Shown: positions 26,701 to 35,070, counted from the stretch's first letter. The stretch: DNA of 64,000 nucleotides from CBDCGJ01 sp965238305 (GCA_965238305.1 CBDEHK010000001.1:372001-436000), one strand, 5' to 3'. Notes: generated by a model from the letters alone, not told the origin. Program-made: numbers and translations.

Positions 26701-26766
26701 GTGATAGCGGCCTGGCTCCTCATAAGGGGAGTTGAGAATTGGCTGTTCGTAAAAGCTATGGGCCAT
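23746..26766 (-). CDS. Type III-like restriction endonuclease subunit (Res: SF2 helicase + nuclease)
   Basis: A 1006-residue protein. Seen: Walker A MATGAGKTTVMAM at about 178-190, a DEAH-like box NDEAHHCYRAKTG, the SF2 C-terminal lobe (VSMLTEGWDTNTVTHILG, EQVVGRGLRRYSYD), and at 924-947 the PD-(D/E)xK nuclease core IPDFIV...EVKGYRNE. It should translocate on DNA and cut foreign molecules lacking Mod methylation. It is the first gene of the five-gene operon, with its promoter presumably in 26767-27123. The lack of frameshifts and intact active sites suggest a working enzyme. Confidence 0.92.
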   Translation of the reverse strand: MAHSFYEQPILNSPYEEPGRYHDLDDEGQPTDNPPNAGRRRSEFITPVPKPRKRRQKADPKQAAMDLAGNDGISSEEQEYNPTPIINEIRTHVANWRRLPSQSDWGVTPATARLLQHWRHHEFQGIRPFFCQIEAVETIIWLTEVARTQKTHKGYWDHVHGANEQANPELIRLAMKMATGAGKTTVMAMLIAWQTVNAVRSPTSRLFTRGFLVVTPGITIKDRLRVLQPNDVDSYYQSRELVPADMLPDVHKAKIVITNYHAFQLREQMATNKIGRSLLQGRGEAPKTQETEGQMIRRVADPLMGLKNILVINDEAHHCYRAKTGTDDVADLRGDEKKEAEADNKAARVWISGLEAFKRKLGVRAVYDLSATPFFLSGSGWAEGTLFPWTVCDFSLMDAIECGIVKLPRVPVADNIPGADMPIFRDLWEHIGKYMPKKGRTTSDPLLIHDTLKTALYALYKHYQETDAEWQRAGIETPPVFIVVCNNTSTSKLVHEWISGWQRSNEDGEMVFEHHGHLELFRNYDEYGEPLARPNTLLIDSFQLESGEALDKNFRTMAAGEIEQFRRERRQRGELADETDADLLREVMNTVGKTGRLGEQVRCVVSVSMLTEGWDTNTVTHILGIRAFGTQLLCEQVVGRGLRRYSYDLNDEDLFDVEYADILGIPFDFTAKPQVAPVKPPKPSTWVAAVKERAALEITFPRVTGYRVEMPEEKLTAEFTEDSKFVLTPELVGPGQTRMEGIVGEGMTITAAEAQSKRPSTIAYDLAKHLMYKYYTDQDGEPKLHLFWPLRRIARQWIEGGYLVCTGDTGAWMLEYLNIANQASERIYHAIIRSIGDQQKIKAVLDPYNPNGSTAHVGFRTTKDLWKTAADKCHINFVVEDSDWEGEFARVAEQHSQVISYVKNQGLGLEVPYKDGSTARHYIPDFIVQIDDGHGADDPLHLIVEVKGYRNENVKLKSETMKTQWIPGVNNLGTYGRWSFEEFGEVFKMDERFKALIEKAAQKGGS

Positions 26767-27123
26767 TGATAGTCATTATTCGCCATTTGTGTGATTAAGT
26801 TGGACGAACAAGATGAATCGCGCAACTAGTAAAGCTGGAATTCTAAACACCTATCGAGAATTTGGGCAATAGCGCATATTGAATGTCGACTGATAAAAAA
26901 CAATCCTAGATCCGTAGGGTAGACTTGTGACGATATGAATAACCGGCGAGCTGCAGTTGAGCATCGCTGGCGGCATCGCAAAAAGCATTAGGCGCGTGAA
27001 CTTGACGTGGCTATTTCCACAAAAACACTCGTCGTATTATGTCTGATATGTTATGTTATTACATAGCTAATTGTGTTAATATCGACACATGTACGATGCG
27101 TACGCGTCATGGGGTTTTAGAAA
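26767..27123. other. AT-rich divergent promoter region of restriction operon
   Basis: 357 bp with no credible gene. It separates res (minus) from the HGGxSTG gene (plus) and should carry both promoters. I see no clear inverted-repeat operator or strong -35/-10 pair. Confidence 0.5.
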
Positions 27124-27438
27124 ATGCGGGTCAGAACGCAAAGCCGATTGAAAACGGGCTATATCTGTGGCGCCAAGACGCGCAAAGGTACCGCTTGCCT
27201 TGGCATGCCGTTGGAAAATGGCCGTTGCCTACATCATGGCGGCCTCAGTACCGGCCCGAAATCGTCGGAAGGTCGGGCCAGGATCGCCACCGCGCAAAGT
27301 CAACGTCACGCTGCGGCAAGGCAACGCGCCAAACTCCTACGCGACGCTGAAATGTGGTACACGCAATTTTTGGCCCAATATGACCCATCAAAACTGTCCA
27401 CGTTTAAGTCATTGATTTATGAGGAGAAATCAGATTGA
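27124..27438 (+). CDS. HGGxSTG-domain small protein
   Basis: A 104-residue protein of a type common on phages and islands. Seen: a putative zinc knuckle CGAKTRKGTACLGMPLENGRC with following HH, then HGGLSTGPKSSEGRARIATAQ, the hallmark motif, and a basic C-terminal helix. The function of the family is unknown; nucleic-acid binding is a guess from the basic, zinc-like make-up. It is the only plus-strand gene in the island. Confidence 0.75.
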   Translation: MRVRTQSRLKTGYICGAKTRKGTACLGMPLENGRCLHHGGLSTGPKSSEGRARIATAQSQRHAAARQRAKLLRDAEMWYTQFLAQYDPSKLSTFKSLIYEEKSD

Positions 27439-28216
27439 TTTGACATAATGCCAATTATGCGCTTATTGGTTGCGCTGCACAAAGCAGTGATTACCGTAAC
27501 AACCCCAGTTACTTACACAAATATACCGTAACATTAGTTGTCATATTGCATCGCATCATTTGGCGCCTAATCTCGTGTTGCGATCATTTTTTGCCACGTC
27601 AGTGAATTCGAATTAGGGTCCCATATTTGGCCTTTGGGGGGCGGGGCGCATCGAAATATCAACCCTAAAGGCCTTGTGACAGCGTGACTGCGTATCAGTT
27701 ACATAAACTTGTCATTAAGCATATGTTTTCGGCGTCCAGAATAATTCAATGATTGCGGCAATATTCCCAAGCCGAATTGGCAACCGATTCGCAGCGACAA
27801 TACCCAGGTTTCGCCGGTATCGATGTTCATGAAAACCCGAAAATGACCATACTCAATGGGCGTTACGTGCCCGCCAAGTGAAAAAATATTATCGGTACAT
27901 TGATCAAAGATTGTAGATGCGCCCTTTCAGATCTCACAAGCGTGAACTCCGGCGCAATAGTCGACCATCTGACGTCCAAAAAACTCCTGGCTTTCACCGG
28001 TTAGATTATTGTAGAGCAAAGCAAAATCTATCGGTTATAATCCTTCCGTTTCATTTCGAATCGCACTTTTAAGCGAGATCAAGTGGCCAGAAACTTCAAA
28101 GGTCAGGATAATTGTCCGGTACGCAAATTTAGTGTCGGTTATTCTTTATCACCCGTGTTTATAAGATCTGGCGCTGTGGTCTGTGAGAGCCCTGTTTGAA
28201 TTTGTCTCGCGCGCAT
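27439..28216. other. Long AT-rich spacer with gene remnant
   Basis: 778 bp without an intact gene between the HGGxSTG gene and the caspase gene. The part at 27699-28054 contains a broken reading frame, listed separately. The remainder shows nothing I recognise. Confidence 0.5.
27699..28054 (-). pseudogene. Decayed small gene (frameshift plus nonsense codon)
   Basis: Read on the minus strand, an ATG at 28054 starts MKRKDYNR. After a +1 shift the frame continues as IDFALLYNNLTGESQEFFG, reaches TGA at 27927-27929, and continues in the same frame as KGASTIFDQCTDNIFSLGG, VTPIEYGHFRVFMNID and TGETWVLSLRIG to TAA at 27699-27701. The protein-like composition across both breaks suggests a dead gene of about 115 codons. 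The family is not recognised. The call rests on pattern alone. Confidence 0.35.
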
Positions 28217-29836
28217 TCAGTAAATTGGACTTATGTCGAGCTGGTAATCAGTCATACCCAGGCCACGTTGAATTACTATCCGAGTATTTCTTGAATAGCT
28301 AATAAGCCATTGAGCAGATGGAGGATCAACATCCTTTCTTGTCATTGTATTTTCATTTAAGCCGGTCCAAACGATTGTTTTATATGATAATCCGCTTATG
28401 CGTAATTCCACTTTGTTGACAGGCCTACCGTCATCGTAAGTGGGCCAGATGAGCCAGAAATAGTTATCTATTCCACTTACAATTTGACCGTCTGTAAATG
28501 AGGCAGGCGAGTAGGTTATCGGGTGCGGATTTTCAGAATCGGTGACCAACAAACCGTCGTTAATGATACTGACAATCTGTCTAGTTCTTGCGATATCAAC
28601 CTCTTCCTGAGAATCTGCGTTATTAACCTGTTCTTGTTGAACATCCGACGATCCATCAGAATCGGTGAACATCCACTGCAGGGCGGTTAAGCCAGCGACG
28701 AAAATAATGGGAAGAACAACAATCACCACGACGGTATTCTTCGACACGAACTTCTTCATGGCAGTCTTCCATGCAGGCGCCGGGATTTGCGTGGGTGGTT
28801 CCTCGGTCGGTTGGTCCGATAGTGCCGTCGCGCCGGGCTCGGGCGCATTCACCTCTTCTTTCGCTACCAGTGCATACCATTCCTCAATGAACTGCCCGAT
28901 GTTTGGTGTTGGATCCAATAGTCGCTCGAGCAGATCGTCGTAGCGTACTGCCATGTCGGCACGACTTTCGGCGAAAGGCAGATCCAACACACCCAGCCCC
29001 TTGTGCAGGAACTGGTTGGAAATAGTGCTATCCTGCGCCAACGCAAACAGTCGATCGCGGATAGCTTGGCGGCGTTCCTCACGCGGATTACGCCCGCTCT
29101 GCGCAATCACCAGTTCACCCTGAACGTTGAGGTCCCACTTCATCGGCTCCTGGTAGCCCTCTGCCAACACCGCCTTGTGGACGTAGTTATAGAGCTCGTT
29201 CATAGTGACGACACCGTCGCCGTCGGCATCGGCCGCCCCGCCCTCGAGCCCGGCGATCACATGCATAGTAAAGAGCCCGAGACCACCGACGCCTTCCTCG
29301 CGCGCGGTCTGCATGTCTGTCGAGGCGGTCATCACGAATGTGCCGCGACCGCGGGACATTATATTCAGTTCCTCGCCGACATCGCCACGCAGAAGCGCAC
29401 CCTCAATGGCGCCGCTATAACAACAATCAAGCATCAACACGGTTTTCGATGTGGCGGCGTTCTGGATCAACTCCCAGATCCGCTTTGCCGGAACCGAAGT
29501 TGTTTCCAATTCCCGGTTGACGGTATCAAAGGTTGCCAGATGCAGATGCCCGGCCCGGTCAAGCTTACCGTGGCCGGCATAGAAAATCAGCACAAGGTCA
29601 TTGCGCCCAGCGAGGTTCAAGGTCTGCTGGATCGCGCGCAGGACTTCATGTTGGGATTTATCCCTTTTTATCTCAATGTGCGTAAAGCCGCCAATTTTGT
29701 CGTCGTGTAAAATGCCGTACAGGCCGTCGACGTCATTGTCAGGACTTTTAAGCTTGCTCAGTTTGGGCTCGTCCGGAAACCGGCTGTTGGCGACCAAGAC
29801 GCCGTATCGGCTTGGTTCAGGTTGGCCAATACTCAC
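28217..29836 (-). CDS. Caspase-like (C14) protease with EF-hand motif and membrane helix
   Basis: A 539-residue prokaryotic caspase-fold protease. Seen: catalytic His in LVLIFYAGHG (His89) and catalytic Cys in VLMLDCCYSG (Cys139), so the dyad is intact. At 203-214 the loop DADGDGVVTMNE fits an EF-hand calcium site, as in many bacterial caspases. One membrane helix lies at about 368-390, followed by about 150 residues outside the protease domain that probably sense or bind something. It starts 11 bp after the EACC1 gene. In the proposed conflict systems of this type the caspase is the cell-killing effector; substrate and trigger are unknown. Confidence 0.87.
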   Translation of the reverse strand: MSIGQPEPSRYGVLVANSRFPDEPKLSKLKSPDNDVDGLYGILHDDKIGGFTHIEIKRDKSQHEVLRAIQQTLNLAGRNDLVLIFYAGHGKLDRAGHLHLATFDTVNRELETTSVPAKRIWELIQNAATSKTVLMLDCCYSGAIEGALLRGDVGEELNIMSRGRGTFVMTASTDMQTAREEGVGGLGLFTMHVIAGLEGGAADADGDGVVTMNELYNYVHKAVLAEGYQEPMKWDLNVQGELVIAQSGRNPREERRQAIRDRLFALAQDSTISNQFLHKGLGVLDLPFAESRADMAVRYDDLLERLLDPTPNIGQFIEEWYALVAKEEVNAPEPGATALSDQPTEEPPTQIPAPAWKTAMKKFVSKNTVVVIVVLPIIFVAGLTALQWMFTDSDGSSDVQQEQVNNADSQEEVDIARTRQIVSIINDGLLVTDSENPHPITYSPASFTDGQIVSGIDNYFWLIWPTYDDGRPVNKVELRISGLSYKTIVWTGLNENTMTRKDVDPPSAQWLISYSRNTRIVIQRGLGMTDYQLDISPIY

Positions 29837-29847
29837 AACATACCATC

Positions 29848-30228
29848 CTAACCTTCCTTGTCCGATTCGGCGAAGAAATTCTGCGCCGCCGCTAGCGCCT
29901 GACCGATGTCATTGGAATGAAGGTTTTTGGCGTTGACTACCATGGTCTCTCCGTCCGCTCGCGTGAGGGATAGTTCAAGACTACTGTCACGCTCGATATA
30001 GGCCTTGAAGACCTCGAACAGGGCGACAACGCCGCCGCTTGAAAGAAAAGTTAGCACCAGTAGGCCCAGAGTAACCGGTTCGCCACGCTCACCTGCCTGG
30101 CTTTCAGTTTCGGGAATTTTGGCCTGGGCCGAGCCGTGGCGATTGATGCTGGCCGCAAGGTCACGGGTCAGCGCTTGCAGCGCCCCAGGCGCCAACTGGT
30201 CAGAGGAAACAGTGAGTGTATCAGACAT
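29848..30228 (-). CDS. EACC1-like effector-associated constant component
   Basis: A 126-residue protein resembling the effector-associated constant component EACC1 that accompanies caspases and other effectors in multi-part bacterial conflict systems. Seen: an N-terminal helical region, a hydrophobic helix at about 52-77 (LGLLVLTFLSSGGVVALF), then SSLELSLTRADGETMVV, a beta pair typical of the family, and a short C-terminal helix. It forms a two-gene operon with the caspase. The family call is from recalled pattern; a profile search with the EACC1 model would settle it. Confidence 0.7.
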   Translation of the reverse strand: MSDTLTVSSDQLAPGALQALTRDLAASINRHGSAQAKIPETESQAGERGEPVTLGLLVLTFLSSGGVVALFEVFKAYIERDSSLELSLTRADGETMVVNAKNLHSNDIGQALAAAQNFFAESDKEG

Positions 30229-30330
30229 TTCATACCCCCGATGCGCAAATTGTCTCGTCTGGCTTTGCCGGATCGCGCAATAATTGAAACAACCGTACGG
30301 ATATTAACATAAGCTTCTATTCAAACTACG

Positions 30331-30537
30331 TCAATCAACCTTCGGGCATCCGCGCTTTCTGAACCAAGCGGAAGTTTTTCGCCCCGCCGCCAACGTATGG
30401 ACAACCTCGGTCCGCTGGTCAGCCATCCAGTCGTGTTGACACTGTTCATGCAGCCAAACTGGCAACGCTTCAGCGCGGTTGCTGACAAGCAAACACTGGT
30501 GCGCGGCTATTCGGTTCGACAATGGGTGAAATAACAA
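30331..30537 (-). pseudogene. Fragment of the zinc-ribbon gene at 31252-31779
   Basis: The 68-codon frame contains LPVWLHEQCQHDWM, clearly related to PYVWLHGNCHDDWM in the neighbouring intact gene. It lacks the CxxC half and the N-terminal 120 residues. It is best read as a decayed duplicate. Confidence 0.5.
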
Positions 30538-30980
30538 TGAGCAGTTTCAAAACTGTGGTCGCAGGTCGTACGGTTCAAGCACACCATCTATGGCCCAAAA
30601 CATGCGGCGGGCCCATTTACAATTCTTGATATTGGTGAATTCGATTTCCGCATCGCGCATGAAAGACTTGCTGGCGAAGCCAATGACCATAAATAGGTCG
30701 AAGGTGCCGGCTGGTGTATTACGTTTGATTTATCGTGTCGTGGGATTTGATTTAGGGTCCACTGTTTGCCAATTATGACGAGCTTGCCGCCAATTCATAC
30801 CTAAAGACCGCGTGATCGCACGCACGATAGCGTGCTGCACGGCGATAATATGCAATTGCTGATTAAGTCCGATTTCTTGCCATGTATGGGCGCCGAAGAA
30901 GAGCAACTTGATGGGTGACGCAGTATTCAGCGTAGAGTGTCGAACGCGGCTGTAGAAGGTTAATACCAGCTTGCAAACAC
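30538..30980. other. Region of gene remnants
   Basis: 443 bp with no intact gene. The minus strand near 30550-30680 reads SFMRDAEIEFTNIKN and MFWAIDGVLEPYDLRPQF before a stop, which looks like the tail of a lost gene. The stretch 30730-30920 is also protein-like but has no plausible start. Together with the flanking zinc-ribbon fragment this is a scar of past rearrangement. Confidence 0.35.
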
Positions 30981-31265
30981 CTAGGCGCCGCAAAGACTGG
31001 CCAACAGTTTAGTATTCGCCGTGTCAGGGAATATGCCGCGATCGCGACAGTAAAGTCCAAGCCGGACCGGTGACCGATCCGTGGCGACAAAGATCCAGAT
31101 GTCATCGCCACCCTTCGGCCGCCGTTTTTGCAAATCCCAGAACACCACTTCAACGCCCCCGCAATGCAGGACGTGACGGCGAAAGCGGTAATCTTGGTTG
31201 ATCGGAAAGATGCTGGTTTCCGACTGATTGATGTCGTCTTGGATAATGTTTTTATGATCCGACAT
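30981..31265 (-). CDS. Small island protein, unknown function
   Basis: A 94-residue protein, MSDHKNIIQDDINQ onwards, with several Cys and His residues and aromatic patches (VEVVFWDLQKRR, WIFVATD). No family is recognised. GGAAAG precedes the ATG, which lies 14 bp inside the end of the zinc-ribbon gene, so the two are coupled. It ends the replication-module operon. Confidence 0.55.
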   Translation of the reverse strand: MSDHKNIIQDDINQSETSIFPINQDYRFRRHVLHCGGVEVVFWDLQKRRPKGGDDIWIFVATDRSPVRLGLYCRDRGIFPDTANTKLLASLCGA

Positions 31266-31779
31266 GGCACTTTCCAACCTTTAAAGGATGACCCGGTCCG
31301 GGCTTTTTGATGTTGGGCGATATCGTCGCGATCGCTTCCGCCCGCCGACGCGCCATCCAATCGTCGTGACAATTGCCATGCAGCCAAACGTACGGGCCAC
31401 CACCGCCGTTTAAGAATGGTAAACCTTCGTCCTGTCCAAAACGTTCGCCGCAATAGGCGCAGAGGTCCTGTCCCTTCGTCTCCGCTGGGTTGACGTTCGT
31501 CCATTCGATGACGATTTGTGCGAAGATATTTTGTTCGGCGACTTCCCGTGATTGCCCGCCCTCAAGCTTGGCGACGGCGACGCGTTCATGAAAGTCGGAC
31601 AACCAATCTTCGGCCGTCCATGAAGTGGATGGTTGACGACGAAAACGCCGTTTTGGCAGCATGGGGTCTGCTAAAGCTGCTAAAGTTATGCGGTCGGCGG
31701 GGACAACTTTAGCAACTTTAGCAGGCGCTGCGCTCGATACTTCGTTTCTTAATTTAGGAACGAATTTGGTGAATGACAT
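31252..31779 (-). CDS. Zinc-ribbon-like island protein
   Basis: A 175-residue protein. Its C-terminal half holds LCAYCGERFG and VWLHGNCHDDWM, a C-x2-C ... H-x2-C arrangement suggesting a bound zinc, followed by a basic tail. The N-terminal half is basic and low in order. Such genes often sit directly downstream of prim-pol genes in alphaproteobacterial islands and phages. It starts 1 bp after the primase gene. A role in replication or DNA binding is inferred from context. Confidence 0.65.
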   Translation of the reverse strand: MSFTKFVPKLRNEVSSAAPAKVAKVVPADRITLAALADPMLPKRRFRRQPSTSWTAEDWLSDFHERVAVAKLEGGQSREVAEQNIFAQIVIEWTNVNPAETKGQDLCAYCGERFGQDEGLPFLNGGGGPYVWLHGNCHDDWMARRRAEAIATISPNIKKPGPGHPLKVGKCHVGS

Positions 31780-31780
31780 G

Positions 31781-34189
31781 TCACGGCCTCACAATCTGCC
31801 AGGCGTCGCGACGTTTTTGGCCCTGGACTTCCGCGCCGTTTGGCACTTTCCGCAAGTGGCCGTGGTTTTGCAAAACGCCCGCCATTTGGATGGCGGTCTG
31901 GCGATCCCGGATGCCGGACGGGCCTTTCTGATAAATGTCTGGCAGAGAGATAAACTCTTCGGGCCAAACATTCACTAACCAATGAAGGAGTTTTTCGGCT
32001 TGTTTCAGTTCCGCGCTGATCTGGCCGTTTTCGAATAGGCGGAGGGCTTCCGCGGCGTAATGTTGAGCTAGTTTGATGCCGGCGGCCATATGGTCAGCGG
32101 ACAATGCCGCCGCGCCGATATCATCGACCAAACAGATTGTTGCAGCTAGCCGCGCGGCATGTTCTGGCAACTTGTTGGCCAAACCTTTTGCCGGTTCCAA
32201 TTCACCGCCTGGACCAATCCGCGCCTCAACATGGTTCACGAATTCAATCCACATTTCGCGGGCGTCATTGGAAAATTTCAATATGAGTGGTGCAAGCTGA
32301 TTGCGTTTTTCTTCGGCAAGAGGCAGCGGAACCTCAAGAATGTTCATCATTCTTCCGTAGTAGGCCCTAATCGCCGCATCACCCTCTGGTCCTGGCTCGC
32401 GCCAGAAGCGGCTGCCTGAAGTGCTGTCTGGGGCCGTAACTAGGACGCGGGACAACAAACCCTGATCCGCCAAAAAGTGATCGCTGAGCAATTCGTCCGC
32501 CACGCCTGGCTGCAGCATGAGATGCATCGCGACGCGCCTTCCGGGATAGACCGCAAATGCGTCACCGGCCCGCACACGTTTAAGCGTTTCGCCATCCCAA
32601 AGGGTGGATAACGCCGCCGATGTTTTAAGACGATTATCCTTGTTCATGCCATGGCCGCCAATGAATTGGCCGCCTTCGGCGCTAAATACGCCTAGGCTGG
32701 GTAAAGCATCCGGGAATAGTCGGCAAAGCCCTTCGAAGGTCGGTTCCTCGCAACTTAATAGCGGTAGCAATGGCCGCTCTGGGGCTTGCCCAAGGTCTTT
32801 CAATTTCTGCCGCTTGCTCGAACCATCATCCTTTTTGCTGTTTACGATGGTGGTTCGCGCCCGCTCCCAAATGGCATGATCGTCTTCCCATTGGGGGTAT
32901 TCGGTATCATAAACATCCCGCATTACGGCTTCGCGCTTCCTGATAGGCCTGAGTGCAACGCTGTCAGCAGCGCTCTTGCGCTCGCCCGTGCCAGCGACCG
33001 ACACGAAAATGCAGGAAATCGGTTTTACTTGCCCGCTTGGTAATTCAATATCGGCATGCCCTTGGACAGCCAAATTCGCGGCCGCAAGCACCGTTTGCCC
33101 GCAGATCGCAAGCGGCGCTTGAATTTGGTCCTGGATGCCCAGAGCCGCGTTCTGAAGAATTGGTCCAAGCGCGTCAATGGGGAAGGCACCAGCGGGCGGC
33201 AGTTCCCGGACCAATGGCTGCGGCAGTTCCGCAGGATTTTCGTTACCGCCGCTATTGCTGCTCACGCTGCTATTACTGTTGAAAATTTCGCTGCCGGAAT
33301 TTGGTGCCTTGCGCGGTTCTTTCGCCCCATCGTCTAGACCGTGCTGGACTTTTTTCGTAACCATTTGTTTGGTCCAAGGGGCGCTCGCTTTGTGGTTCGT
33401 CATCGCCATACCGGCGGCAATGAGTTCGCGTTCTGCGAACGCCCGGAGGATCTCGCCGCCAGCCACTAACCCACCGATCTTAAGAGCGGCATTGTTCAAG
33501 GTCTCTTCCTGCGCGCCATCGGGTGCTGCGAGGACTTTTGCGCATTCGTCCAACAAGGCCGTGGTGCCATAGCCTTGTCCGATTGAACCTGGTGTTGGCA
33601 GTGGTTCGGTCGCAACTGACTTCGCTGCTGGGTTTTCAGGCCTCTTTTCCACGCCGTTCACAAGTTCGACGAGCTGATTAGGCGCCAGTGCCGGCTCAAA
33701 CTCAAGCAAACCATAGTTTTGATACCAGCTGTAGGGTGTCTTAGTGTCTGGATGGATTGATGGCGCGACGACGATGTAGCCACCATCGCCGCGAATATCT
33801 ACGCCAGGACCGAAAAAGTTCGTACGATTGCGGACCTGGCGGTCCTCGGATTTGAAAAACAGGTGAAAGCCGTTGCCGCTAATTTGACAACAAGTCTTCG
33901 GCAACCTGCCAAGTTTTTGTTCTAACGCTGCCAGGGTGGCTTCACCAGACTTGCCATCGCCGCGATCGACATCGACGACTATTAGTCCGGACACCGATCC
34001 AGTCGCTAACCCGATATTGGCATTTGGATATTGTTGCCACCAAGCGTTGATAACTATCGGGTCTGTGGTGGCGTCATTGATACCGTTTCCGCCAGCGGAT
34101 TTTGGGATTGCGGGGACCTTGCCATTTAAAGGTATGACCGGGTAGCCGCGCTTGGCGTATTCTAAGGCTGCGTCAAGAAATTTGTTCAT
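31781..34189 (-). CDS. Bifunctional primase-polymerase (prim-pol) with DUF3987 helicase-like region
   Basis: An 802-residue replication protein. Residues 1-180 form an archaeo-eukaryotic-type prim-pol: NIGLATGSVSGLIVVDVD with the catalytic acidic pair, GNGFHLFFKS with the catalytic His, and VDIRGDGGYIVVAPS. The rest matches DUF3987, with VAGTGERKSAAD resembling a Walker A loop. It should prime and unwind island DNA during excised replication, as in P4-like satellites. It overlaps the HTH gene by 17 bp. Confidence 0.87.
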   Translation of the reverse strand: MNKFLDAALEYAKRGYPVIPLNGKVPAIPKSAGGNGINDATTDPIVINAWWQQYPNANIGLATGSVSGLIVVDVDRGDGKSGEATLAALEQKLGRLPKTCCQISGNGFHLFFKSEDRQVRNRTNFFGPGVDIRGDGGYIVVAPSIHPDTKTPYSWYQNYGLLEFEPALAPNQLVELVNGVEKRPENPAAKSVATEPLPTPGSIGQGYGTTALLDECAKVLAAPDGAQEETLNNAALKIGGLVAGGEILRAFAERELIAAGMAMTNHKASAPWTKQMVTKKVQHGLDDGAKEPRKAPNSGSEIFNSNSSVSSNSGGNENPAELPQPLVRELPPAGAFPIDALGPILQNAALGIQDQIQAPLAICGQTVLAAANLAVQGHADIELPSGQVKPISCIFVSVAGTGERKSAADSVALRPIRKREAVMRDVYDTEYPQWEDDHAIWERARTTIVNSKKDDGSSKRQKLKDLGQAPERPLLPLLSCEEPTFEGLCRLFPDALPSLGVFSAEGGQFIGGHGMNKDNRLKTSAALSTLWDGETLKRVRAGDAFAVYPGRRVAMHLMLQPGVADELLSDHFLADQGLLSRVLVTAPDSTSGSRFWREPGPEGDAAIRAYYGRMMNILEVPLPLAEEKRNQLAPLILKFSNDAREMWIEFVNHVEARIGPGGELEPAKGLANKLPEHAARLAATICLVDDIGAAALSADHMAAGIKLAQHYAAEALRLFENGQISAELKQAEKLLHWLVNVWPEEFISLPDIYQKGPSGIRDRQTAIQMAGVLQNHGHLRKVPNGAEVQGQKRRDAWQIVRP

Positions 34190-34955
34190 AAGAAGGTACT
34201 CTTTTACTGGCGCCCGCTGTCATTGCCGGAAATTCTCGCAAGACGGACGATGTCGGATGGAAATAGTGCTCGGACAAGATCGGATAATCGGCTGCTGGAA
34301 AGTGTGGTGGTGGCGCGTCAGTGGATGACAATGTCAGCACGGTCTGTGTCGCGCGCGCCTGTTCCTGTGCCCATCTCTCTATAAGAAGAGCGATTACCCG
34401 CTCGCGCATGTCGTCCGATAAGCGACGCCGTGCTGATGGCGGAATTTCCCAACGCAGCGAGGCGCCGGGCCGGCACCAAAGCCTGATGCCCCTTATGATG
34501 GCTGGGCCAGCGAAGATGTCGAATACCGCCTCTTGAATGTCCCAAGGTGATGGATAAAACCGGCACGATAGGATCTGTATGGGCGGCGGTTGATTGTTGC
34601 CCGCTTTCCGGTTAGATTTATGGATATTCCGCGCAAGAGAGCGTATTGGAATTCCGGCCCGGTTGCTGTTGGTAGACAGCGCCGGGCCTTTTACATTAAG
34701 TGATCGCATTTTTCGCGTTCCCCCGATGTAATTTCCTTCGGCCGCATTAGCCACCGGAGGCGTGAGAATTTGGTTCACCCATTCGTCAAGCCATTCGGGT
34801 GTCGACAACGCATCACGGCCATCAAGTTGATAGCGTGGGCCGCCGCCAATTGACGCGAGCTTGCCAAGTGTTTTTGGGGAACGTTTGATGCCGTGTTCTT
34901 GCAACAGGTATTCGGCCTGCTGTCGGCGGTTTAGACGTTTTGGATAATCGACCAT
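34173..34955 (-). CDS. HTH (excisionase/AlpA-like) island protein
   Basis: A 260-residue protein. Residues 7-65 look like an excisionase-type winged helix: LNRRQQAEYLLQEHGI, PKTLGKLASIGGGPRYQ and STPEWLDEWV. The remaining 190 residues are not recognised. It lies just before the prim-pol gene and after the integrase pair, where islands keep their control and excision genes. A role as regulator or recombination directionality factor is inferred. Confidence 0.65.
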   Translation of the reverse strand: MVDYPKRLNRRQQAEYLLQEHGIKRSPKTLGKLASIGGGPRYQLDGRDALSTPEWLDEWVNQILTPPVANAAEGNYIGGTRKMRSLNVKGPALSTNSNRAGIPIRSLARNIHKSNRKAGNNQPPPIQILSCRFYPSPWDIQEAVFDIFAGPAIIRGIRLWCRPGASLRWEIPPSARRRLSDDMRERVIALLIERWAQEQARATQTVLTLSSTDAPPPHFPAADYPILSEHYFHPTSSVLREFPAMTAGASKRVPSYEQIS

Positions 34956-35040
34956 GGTGATCCTCGTTGAGTTAGCGAGGTCAGCATAGACGAGTTTTCA
35001 CAGAATTATAGTCTAAGTAACTGTTTTTAAAAGAGTTTTT

Positions 35041-35070
35041 GTAATGGTAAAGTTCAATCTTTACCGTTAC
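35041..35070 (-). terminator. AT-rich inverted repeat at end of integrase operon
   Basis: Arms 35041-35052 and 35059-35070 pair over 11 of 12 positions with a 6-nt loop, and CAAAAACTCTTTT follows on the minus strand. It overlaps the last codons of the 35054-35746 gene. It may be a weak terminator; the arm CTTTACCATT also occurs at 37129-37138, so a protein-binding role is possible. Confidence 0.4.

Noticed and set aside
16568..26766. BREX or DISARM system
   Set aside because: There is a methyltransferase and helicases, but no PglZ, BrxC-like ATPase, or DISARM drmA/drmB-like genes; the Res/Mod motifs are those of a type III-like pair.
30863..31504. 201-codon-type open frame on the minus strand overlapping the small gene at 30981
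   Set aside because: It lies in another frame over the zinc-ribbon gene and the 94-residue gene, both of which have better starts and protein-like sequence.
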